Below are positions 58,565-64,000 of a stretch of 64,000 bases of DNA, piece by piece. A program made the translations under genes and the position numbers. Position 1 is the stretch's first letter, and the number at the start of each line of letters is the position of its first letter. The notes below the pieces were generated by a model that had not been told where the DNA came from, made no database searches, and saw only the letters and a program-made list of their open reading frames with translations. The stretch lies in contig JAJDCX010000006.1 of assembly GCA_029260615.1 (NCBI GenBank), forward strand, positions 1 to 64,000, read 5' to 3'. This DNA comes from Phycisphaeraceae bacterium. GTDB lineage: Bacteria > Planctomycetota > Phycisphaerae > Phycisphaerales > Phycisphaeraceae.

Positions 58565-59551
58565 ATGACCGACACCAACGCTGTAGTACAAACCAAGCCA
58601 CGCCGTGGCGGGATCGAATGGGGCAACCTCAACTGGTCCGTCATCATCGGCATCGGCGGGATGCACATCATCGCGCTGGGCGCGTTTATCCCCGGGACGT
58701 TCTCGTGGAGCGGCTTGCTGATGGGCGCGTTTCTCTCATGGGTCACCGCAGGCGTCGGCATCACGCTCTGCTACCACCGCCTGCTCACACACCGATCTTT
58801 CAAAACCCCTAAGTGGTTCGAGTACATCCTCACCACCTGCGGCTGCCTCGCCTGGCAGGGTGGGCCCGTCACATGGGTCGGCGTACACCGCCTGCACCAC
58901 AAGCACTCCGACACGGACATGGACCCGCACTCCCCGAATCACGGCTTCACCTGGGCACACATGCTCTGGACCCTCCACGACAAAGTCGAAGGCATCAACG
59001 GCCACGACGCCGCTAAGGACCTCCTACGTGACAACGGCCTACGGCTATTAGATAAATACTTCTGGGTCCCCCAGTTCGTCTTATCCGCCGCCCTGATCGG
59101 CATCGGTTACGCCATCGGCGGCTGGGCCCTCGCCCTATCCTGGGTCATCTGGGCCGTCGCCGTCCGCACCGTCTTCGTCTACCACGGCACATGGTTCGTC
59201 AACTCCGCAGCACACACTTGGGGCTACCAGAACTACGAGGAGACCGGCGAGAAATCCACCAACCTCTGGTGGGTCGCTCTCTGGAGCTTCGGCGAAGGCT
59301 GGCACAACAACCACCACGCCCACCCACGCTCCGCCGCACATGGCCTGCGCTGGTACGAACTGGACCCGACCTACTGGCTCATCAAGGCCATGTCATTCGT
59401 CGGCCTGGCACACACCATCGTCCTGCCACGCACCGACCAGATGCCCGACGCCACCGGCAAAAAATCACCCAAGCCCGCTCCTTCCACCACCACCGCGATC
59501 GACCCACCCGAAAACATCACAGTCTCAAGCGCCACCCCACCGGCAGCCTGA
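58565..59551 (+). CDS. Fatty acid (acyl) delta-9-type desaturase
   Basis: 328 residues from the ATG at 58565. The three di-iron histidine boxes are HRLLTHRS (~79-86), HRLHHKHSD (~111-119), and HNNHHAHP (~254-261). Four helices (for example WSVIIGIGGMHIIALGAFI and GLLMGAFLSWVTAGVGITL) anchor it in the membrane. It introduces a double bond into fatty acyl chains, needed for membrane fluidity. The Ser/Thr/Pro-rich tail is not conserved. Confidence 0.92.
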   Translation: MTDTNAVVQTKPRRGGIEWGNLNWSVIIGIGGMHIIALGAFIPGTFSWSGLLMGAFLSWVTAGVGITLCYHRLLTHRSFKTPKWFEYILTTCGCLAWQGGPVTWVGVHRLHHKHSDTDMDPHSPNHGFTWAHMLWTLHDKVEGINGHDAAKDLLRDNGLRLLDKYFWVPQFVLSAALIGIGYAIGGWALALSWVIWAVAVRTVFVYHGTWFVNSAAHTWGYQNYEETGEKSTNLWWVALWSFGEGWHNNHHAHPRSAAHGLRWYELDPTYWLIKAMSFVGLAHTIVLPRTDQMPDATGKKSPKPAPSTTTAIDPPENITVSSATPPAA

Positions 59552-59636
59552 GACAAGATCGAAATACACAGGTGGGGCCGACCGCATCACCTGTTGTAAA
59601 TACATACAACCCGGACGATGTGGGCGGTAACCTGCC

Positions 59637-59642
59637 TACAAT
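59637..59642 (+). promoter_or_regulatory. TACAAT -10 box 6 nt before the MATE gene
   Basis: TACAAT at 59637-59642, then gccgcc, then the ATG at 59649. Same spacing as the groES and reductase genes. The -35 is not clear. Confidence 0.4.
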
Positions 59643-59648
59643 GCCGCC

Positions 59649-61085
59649 ATGCGCCGTCCAACAGACCCCCCATCCAAAGCCGTAGCCGTGTCCCTACCCT
59701 CGGACGCTGGACTACCCAAAGCACTCGGCGGCAAGCTCGCCGGGCTTTCGCTGCATCGGCAGGTCTGGGTGCTGGCGATCTGGCCGTTGCTCGAACAGGT
59801 GATGGCCTTCACGGTCGGCACGGTCGATATGGGTCTCGCCGCACGGCTGAAACCCGAAGAACTCGCCATCGCGGCGAACGATGCGCTGGGCGTTGCAGGC
59901 TACGTCGGCTGGCTGATGGGCATGATGATGGGCGCCGTCGGCATCGGGGCGTCTGCACTGGTCGCCCGCGCAATCGGTGGCCGGCACAAACGACTCGCAA
60001 ACGCGGCATTGGGTCAAGCGATTTTATTAGCACTAGTCGTAGGTTTTGCCATAGGCCTGGTCGTATTTGTCCTGGCGGGCCCCATTGCTCAGATCATAGG
60101 GATACAAGGACAGGCCCTTGACCTATGCAAGACGTACTTAAAAATCATTACATTAGCCGCACCCCTAAGCGCGGTCCTTTTCGTCGGCGGGGCATGCCTG
60201 CGCGCCTCCGGTGACACACGAACCCCCTTCGGTGTGGTCGTCGTCGTCAACATCGTCAACATTATCGCCAGCCTCCTGTTCGTCTACGGCCCGGGGCCCA
60301 TCGGCGGACACGGCGTCGCAGGGATCGCCGCTGGCACCGCCATCGCATGGGTCGTGGGTGCGGCGCTGACTCTCGTCGTCCTCCTACGCGGCAACAGCTT
60401 GATCAAACTCCGACTCGCAAGGCTCCGCCCCCACTGGCACACCGCGCGGCGGATCATCCACGTCACGACCCCCCAACTGTTCGAGAGCCTGGGCATCTGG
60501 GGCGGGAACTTCCTGGTCCTCATCATCATCGGCAGGCTCGCCACCGAAGGCCTGATGGGTTCACACATGTGGGCGGTGCGCCTCGAGTCCGCCAGCTTCC
60601 TCCCCGGTTTCGCGCTCGCCGGCGCCGCAGCCATCCTCGTCGGCCAATACCTCGGCGCAAACGACCCCGTTATGGCTCGACGCTCCGCACTCTACTGCTG
60701 CGCCATCGCCGCCGCCGTGATGTCACTCACCGGCCTGCTGTTCATCACTATCCCGCATCAGTTGATCGCACTATTCACACCCGTGCCGTTACACCAAGAG
60801 GTCGCCCCGCAACTCTTGTGGGTCTGCGGCTGGGTCCAGCCGTTCTTCGCCGTCGCGATCGTGCTCAGCCACGCGATCAAAGGCGCAGGCGACACACGCT
60901 CCACCATGGTCATCGGCTACGCAACCCTGTTCCTGGTCCGACTCCCTCTGGCCTACCTCCTGGGCATCTATTTCGGCCTGGGACTGGTCGGCGTGTGGTA
61001 CGGCCTATGCTCCGAGATGGCCGTCCGTGGCCTGCTCTACGCCGCACGCTTCACGCAAAGCGGATGGCTCAAGACGCGCATATAA
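59649..61085 (+). CDS. MATE-family efflux transporter
   Basis: 478 residues, twelve helices in two similar halves. Motifs: IWPLLEQVMAFTVGTVDMGLAARL at the start, GYVGWLMGMMMGAVGIGASALVARAIGGR, GACLRASGDTRTPFGVVVVVNIVNI, and in the second half AIKGAGDTRSTMVIGYATLFLVRLPLAYLLG. MATE proteins export cationic drugs or metabolites with a Na+ or H+ gradient. A patch of ~180 bp at about 60005-60185 uses many TTA, ATA, CTA and GTA codons and is ~50% GC, unlike the rest of the gene. Confidence 0.92.
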   Translation: MRRPTDPPSKAVAVSLPSDAGLPKALGGKLAGLSLHRQVWVLAIWPLLEQVMAFTVGTVDMGLAARLKPEELAIAANDALGVAGYVGWLMGMMMGAVGIGASALVARAIGGRHKRLANAALGQAILLALVVGFAIGLVVFVLAGPIAQIIGIQGQALDLCKTYLKIITLAAPLSAVLFVGGACLRASGDTRTPFGVVVVVNIVNIIASLLFVYGPGPIGGHGVAGIAAGTAIAWVVGAALTLVVLLRGNSLIKLRLARLRPHWHTARRIIHVTTPQLFESLGIWGGNFLVLIIIGRLATEGLMGSHMWAVRLESASFLPGFALAGAAAILVGQYLGANDPVMARRSALYCCAIAAAVMSLTGLLFITIPHQLIALFTPVPLHQEVAPQLLWVCGWVQPFFAVAIVLSHAIKGAGDTRSTMVIGYATLFLVRLPLAYLLGIYFGLGLVGVWYGLCSEMAVRGLLYAARFTQSGWLKTRI

Positions 61086-61098
61086 AAACAGCTCACAC

Positions 61099-61136
61099 AG
61101 CCCTTCCAACAAACACTCGTTCTTAGAACGTGGGCT
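61099..61136. repeat. Nested inverted repeat between convergent genes
   Basis: CGTTCT-T-AGAACG (61118-61130) lies inside AGCCC (61099-61103) and GGGCT (61132-61136). No T-tract. Possibly the terminator region shared by the MATE and PilZ genes. Confidence 0.35.
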
Positions 61137-61202
61137 CGTCAGTCGGTTAGACGTGTGAACTATTTAAAGAATGATCCGAGAGTAATGTCAGCCCCGCAGA
61201 CG

Positions 61203-61655
61203 TCACACGTTAAACAACCGTGTCTGCCTGGGATCATCCGACATGAAACTAAATGCCCCACCGATCCGATACGTCTTGCTCATCAATTGCATGACGTAGC
61301 AGACCTTGATCGGCAGCAACAACTCTTCCCCCGCCACCGATTCGAGATTGATCGTCAGGATCGCGTCCATCGGCACATCGTGCTCGATCAACAGCCCCAA
61401 CCCGTTCAACGACAGGTCCGTCACCCACCCGCGGTACAACGGCTTGAATTCGCCCGCCATCACCCCCAATGTCACCGGCGCATGGATCGCCCGCCGCATC
61501 GACGAGCGCAGGCCCATATCAAAGACCGCCTCATCGTCGAGACTATCCAACAGCCCCAACAGCCTCTGCCTGGGCCCGGCATCCAGTTGTTTTAAATCGC
61601 TTGCCACCGAATATCTATCGGCCGGTCCGGGCTCGGCCTTAGGCAGGCCAAGCAC
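61203..61655 (-). CDS. PilZ-like domain protein
   Basis: 150 residues, GTG start. PilZ pattern: SSMRRAIHAPV (RxxxR-type region), then GWVTDLSLNGLGLLIEHDV (DxSxxG type) and KTYRIGGAFSFM at the end. A ~45-residue N-terminal helical part precedes the domain. It probably binds c-di-GMP or is a degenerate relative; partner unknown. Convergent with the MATE gene. Confidence 0.75.
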   Translation of the reverse strand: MLGLPKAEPGPADRYSVASDLKQLDAGPRQRLLGLLDSLDDEAVFDMGLRSSMRRAIHAPVTLGVMAGEFKPLYRGWVTDLSLNGLGLLIEHDVPMDAILTINLESVAGEELLLPIKVCYVMQLMSKTYRIGGAFSFMSDDPRQTRLFNV

Positions 61656-61870
61656 AGAAACGGGATGAACCTAAACCCAGCGGGCCCGTAACCGTCACCC
61701 CTTACCCCGCCCGACTCTCCATCCCAACCCGCACGACTGCCCGCCCCCACCCAGATGGGCACCGCGGGCCAGCCAATTATTAGTAGATCATAGATCCACA
61801 CGCCACCCAACAGACCGTAATCAACGATCCCCTACCGAGCCAGTTCCCCGACGCCGGGGGCCCGTGCGGA
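61656..61870. other. Spacer before folP
   Basis: About 215 bp without a credible coding frame. Apart from the folP -10 box at its right-hand end I see nothing in it. Confidence 0.35.
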
Positions 61871-61876
61871 TACACT
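61871..61876 (+). promoter_or_regulatory. TACACT -10 box 6 nt before folP
   Basis: TACACT at 61871-61876, then ttgcca, then the ATG at 61883. CCGACG 17 bp upstream shares only GAC with a consensus -35. Leaderless mRNA is likely. Confidence 0.4.
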
Positions 61877-61882
61877 TTGCCA

Positions 61883-62794
61883 ATGGACCTCCTGCTCCAC
61901 GACGCAACCCCGCTCTCACTGGACCGCCCAGTCATCATGGGCATCTTGAACCTGACCCCCGACAGCTTCTCCGACGGCGGGCAGCACAACGCCCCCAACC
62001 AAGCGGTCCAACACAGCCTGGCGATGGCCTCGCAAGGGGCGAACATCATCGACGTCGGCGGCGAATCCACCCGCCCAGGTGCCCAACGAATCAGCAGCGA
62101 AGAACAGATCGCCCGGGTCGTCCCTGTGATCCAGGCCCTGCGTCAAAGACTCGACGACACCCACCGAACGGTCCAGATCAGCATCGACACCACCCGCGCA
62201 GATGTCGCCGCCGCCGCGGTGGATGCCGGCGCGACAATCATCAACGACGTCAGTGCCGGCCGAGAAGACCCCGCCATCCTCACCCTCGCAGCCGAACACC
62301 GCCTCCCGATCATCCTGATGCACATGCAGGGCAAGCCGGCCACCATGCAGGATAAGCCCGCATACACCGACATCATCGCCCAGGTCCGAGATTTCCTACT
62401 CGGACGCGCCCAGGCCGCCCTTGATGCCGGGGCCGACCGCAGACAGATCATCCTGGACCCAGGCATCGGCTTCGGAAAAACCACCGAACACAACCTCACC
62501 CTCCTGCGATCCCTCCCAGACCTCGTCGCCCTGGGCTACCCCATCCTGATCGGTGCCAGCCGCAAACGCTTCCTCAGCGAGTTCGGCATAATCTCAAAAA
62601 GTACTACTGCCACAACTGGCAGTAGGGCAGGGGGGGACAATCCTTGTAACAGGCTGGGAGGAACCTGTGCGATCACCGCTCACTGTGTCGCCGCCGGTGT
62701 CGCACTGCTTCGGGTCCACGATGTCGCCCCCAACCGCCAGGCCGCGGACCTCGCCTGGGCTCTCAAAGGCCTCGACAGGCGAAAAATCTCGTAA
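61883..62794 (+). CDS. folP: Dihydropteroate synthase
   Basis: 303 residues. Joins dihydropterin pyrophosphate and p-aminobenzoate in folate synthesis; the sulfonamide target. Motifs: IMGILNLTPDSFSDGG, IIDVGGESTRPGA, INDVSAG, LMHMQGKPATMQ, DPGIGFGKTTEHNL, LIGASRKRF and RVHDV at the end. An insert of roughly ten residues (KSTTATTGSRAGGD) lies after the SRKRF loop. The DNA of the insert contains a perfect 9-bp inverted repeat (62604-62612, 62617-62625). Confidence 0.93.
   Translation: MDLLLHDATPLSLDRPVIMGILNLTPDSFSDGGQHNAPNQAVQHSLAMASQGANIIDVGGESTRPGAQRISSEEQIARVVPVIQALRQRLDDTHRTVQISIDTTRADVAAAAVDAGATIINDVSAGREDPAILTLAAEHRLPIILMHMQGKPATMQDKPAYTDIIAQVRDFLLGRAQAALDAGADRRQIILDPGIGFGKTTEHNLTLLRSLPDLVALGYPILIGASRKRFLSEFGIISKSTTATTGSRAGGDNPCNRLGGTCAITAHCVAAGVALLRVHDVAPNRQAADLAWALKGLDRRKIS
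62604..62625. repeat. Inverted repeat inside folP
   Basis: CTACTGCCA, loop CAAC, TGGCAGTAG. It lies in an atypical stretch that encodes extra residues in the product. It looks like a palindrome that entered the gene in frame. Confidence 0.5.
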
Positions 62795-63123
62795 ATTTTC
62801 ACTAACCGCCTAATTTCGTTAGGGAAATGTTCAGAGTGTGGATAAGTTGTGAATAACCCTGGGGTTGGGTGCCGTCTCGCCAGTACAGACCCGGCCCGGA
62901 TTATAAGACGTTGGACCGACCAATATGCTATTAATTGCATGACATATATGAATTTAAGCGAGAATCACCCCGGCCTTCCATAACTTCAAGTGCGGACAAG
63001 AACTTTGGCGATAATACAGGTGTGAGGGGACACCCTAGCACCACCCGGTGCATGTGATCCCGGTAAGGCCCGGCATCAGGACTACAAGAACCGTTGGGCC
63101 ATTGATTTGTTCAGGAGACAGTC
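62795..63123. other. Spacer with two tandem DnaA boxes and an AT-rich segment
   Basis: 329 bp. On the plus strand TGTGGATAA (62837-62845) and TGTGAATAA (62848-62856) are DnaA-box matches (TTATCCACA and TTATTCACA on the minus strand), 11 bp apart and in the same orientation. An AT-rich stretch follows at about 62917-62965. This resembles part of an origin or a DnaA-controlled promoter; only two boxes are present and dnaA is not in the window. Confidence 0.45.
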
Positions 63124-63399
63124 ATGAGCGAAGTATCCCCCATCCACCGACCCGTCGCGCCAACGCTCGACCCAAACACCCGAGCCGCACGCACACAGAC
63201 TCGTACCGACACCACCAACCGTGGCGAAGACCAGGTCGAACTATCCAACACCGCGCAGCTACTCAGCAAGATCGCTGATCTACCCGACGTCCGTCAGGAC
63301 CTCGTCGACCGCGTCAAAGCCTCAATCGCCAACGGCACCTACGAGTCCGACGACAAGGCCGACGCCGCCATCGACAGCCTCCTCGATGACATCGCGTAA
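63124..63399 (+). CDS. flgM: FlgM-family anti-sigma-28 factor
   Basis: 91 residues with AGGAG 6 nt before the ATG. The first ~40 residues are disordered (Thr/Arg/Pro-rich), as in FlgM. The C-terminal half has VELSNTAQLLSKIADLPDVRQDLVDRVKASIANGTY and ADAAIDSLLDDI, the sigma-28 binding helices. It holds the flagellar sigma factor inactive until the hook is complete. GGCGATAA at 63007-63014 resembles a sigma-28 -10 element but has no matching -35. Confidence 0.82.
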   Translation: MSEVSPIHRPVAPTLDPNTRAARTQTRTDTTNRGEDQVELSNTAQLLSKIADLPDVRQDLVDRVKASIANGTYESDDKADAAIDSLLDDIA

Positions 63400-63432
63400 A
63401 CCGTAGCAATCAAAAACATTCAAACACACCAG

Positions 63433-63459
63433 CCGCCCCCGCAACGGGGCGGTTTTTTT
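63433..63459 (+). terminator. Rho-independent terminator of flgM
   Basis: CCGCCCC (63433-63439), loop CGCAAC, GGGGCGG (63446-63452), then seven T. A textbook terminator that makes flgM a single-gene transcript. Confidence 0.85.
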
Positions 63460-63602
63460 ATCTACCACGCCTCTTAGATTCATCGGATACAGGCGACCAG
63501 AAGAAAACCTCTTTAACCACACATCAATAGCCCATCGACACACCGTCCTCGGCGATTCTATGGGTACCTGCCCTATTTTCAATAGCCTCATACCACTGCG
63601 CC

Positions 63603-64000
63603 CTACCCACTCTCCGCCGACTCACCCGCCTCCGACATACTCGCCAACCCAAGCGGGTCCTCCGGCACAGCAAACACACTGGGCTTCACCTTCGCCCCCT
63701 TATGCATCACCACCCCCGGCGCTGTCAGGTCGCCGTGGTAACTGCATTTGGGCCCCAGTATGACCGTCGTACCGCTGACCACATGCTTAGCGTCGATGAT
63801 CCCCTGGCAGTCGATCCCGCCGTGCGCCTCGATCGTCTCCACGATCAGCCGACCACGCTTGCTCACCGTGATCCGCCCGCAGGTCTTCAACTCTTTAAGA
63901 GGCCCACGCAGCTTGGTGATGTGTTCGTCACCCACCATCAGCGCCTTATTACAGCCCGGACAAGACGTGGACTGGGCGCGGCTGCTGACCTCAAAGCGAT
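63603..64000 (-). CDS. Bactofilin-like protein with a zinc knuckle (partial)
   Basis: The 3' part of a minus-strand gene that runs off the right edge; the frame is open to the last base. It reads SRAQSTSCPGCNKALMVGDE before the segment from 63938. The first visible feature is a CPGC pair of a zinc ribbon. Then comes the bactofilin beta-helix: LRGPLKELKTCGRITVSKRGRLIVETIEAHGGIDCQGIIDAKHVV, PKCSYHGDLTAPGVVMHKGAKVKPS. Bactofilins form filaments; a fused zinc knuckle is common in planctomycete members. The part beyond 64000 is unknown. Confidence 0.75.
   Translation of the reverse strand, partial: RFEVSSRAQSTSCPGCNKALMVGDEHITKLRGPLKELKTCGRITVSKRGRLIVETIEAHGGIDCQGIIDAKHVVSGTTVILGPKCSYHGDLTAPGVVMHKGAKVKPSVFAVPEDPLGLASMSEAGESAESG

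Noticed and set aside
61118-61130. CGTTCTTAGAACG as a LexA-type SOS box
   Set aside because: The half-sites are in the opposite order to the known CGAAC-N4-GTTCG box, and no SOS gene is nearby.
1-64000. tRNA, rRNA, IS element or prophage genes
   Set aside because: The gaps were scanned by eye for T-loop motifs, transposase-like frames and terminal repeats; none was convincing. A tRNAscan or ISfinder run would be decisive.

Overview
The window looks like chromosomal DNA of a planctomycete, most likely class Phycisphaerae. By eye it is about 60% GC. The signs are: secreted proteins with PEP-CTERM tails and type I dockerin pairs; a very large exported protein with the planctomycete LEPRLLLSA motif; a pseudopilin with a [16 protein letters not shown] start and a C-terminal HDG motif; and a CYDLR-type zinc ribbon. 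No rRNA, tRNA, IS element, prophage or CRISPR array was found. Most of the content is housekeeping genes in short operons on both strands.

Layout. 0.4-2.9 kb: small membrane protein, PQQ-type propeller lipoprotein, and a PurH that consists only of the IMP cyclohydrolase domain. 2.9-9.6 kb (minus): pyrF, a FecCD permease with a BtuF-like binding protein but no ATPase, a large membrane protein, rpiB, and a fused TsaC/arginine-phosphatase-like gene driven by a good promoter. 9.7-12 kb (minus): argB and argF flank a four-helix-bundle gene broken by one stop codon. 12-19.9 kb: glycosyltransferase, sterol-desaturase-type hydroxylase, FMN reductase and a GH35 beta-galactosidase. 19.9-27.6 kb: moaB, GroES, a mosaic aroA, an MsbA-type ABC exporter, a pseudopilin, a TfoX domain protein, a metallo-hydrolase and a lipoprotein with a structured leader. 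27.6-34.2 kb: nuoG alone on the minus strand, a GH15 hydrolase and two PEP-CTERM proteins. 34.7-41.5 kb: nuoJKLMN. 41.5-50.5 kb: serine hydrolase, coiled-coil protein, STAS protein, lipoproteins, a PEP-CTERM protein, a PilZ protein and a response regulator. 50.6-55.5 kb: giant amidase/golvesin/dockerin protein and, divergent from it, a candidate structured small RNA with its own promoter and terminator. 55.5-64 kb: esterase, PHP phosphoesterase, cytidylate-kinase-like protein, acyl desaturase, MATE exporter, PilZ protein, folP, a spacer with two DnaA boxes, FlgM, and a zinc-ribbon bactofilin that runs off the right edge.

How the genes fit together. The metabolic genes cover pyrimidine (pyrF), purine (IMP cyclohydrolase), arginine (argB, argF), aromatic (aroA), folate (folP) and molybdopterin (moaB) synthesis. 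nuoG and nuoJKLMN encode part of complex I; the other subunits lie outside. FlgM, two PilZ proteins, a STAS protein and a receiver protein suggest a motile bacterium with c-di-GMP and sigma-factor control. GH35, GH15 and the dockerin proteins fit polysaccharide use.

The most unusual signals are not genes. (1) Many intergenic gaps are degenerate arrays with a 7-bp period; the unit differs at each site, and several arrays run straight into a start codon that has no Shine-Dalgarno sequence. (2) Several genes have a -10 box 6-8 nt before the ATG, which predicts leaderless mRNAs. (3) There is an orphan three-way-junction RNA candidate at 54.84-55.00 kb. (4) The aroA gene carries a ~600-bp internal segment with much lower GC than its ends. 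All are read by eye and need computation.
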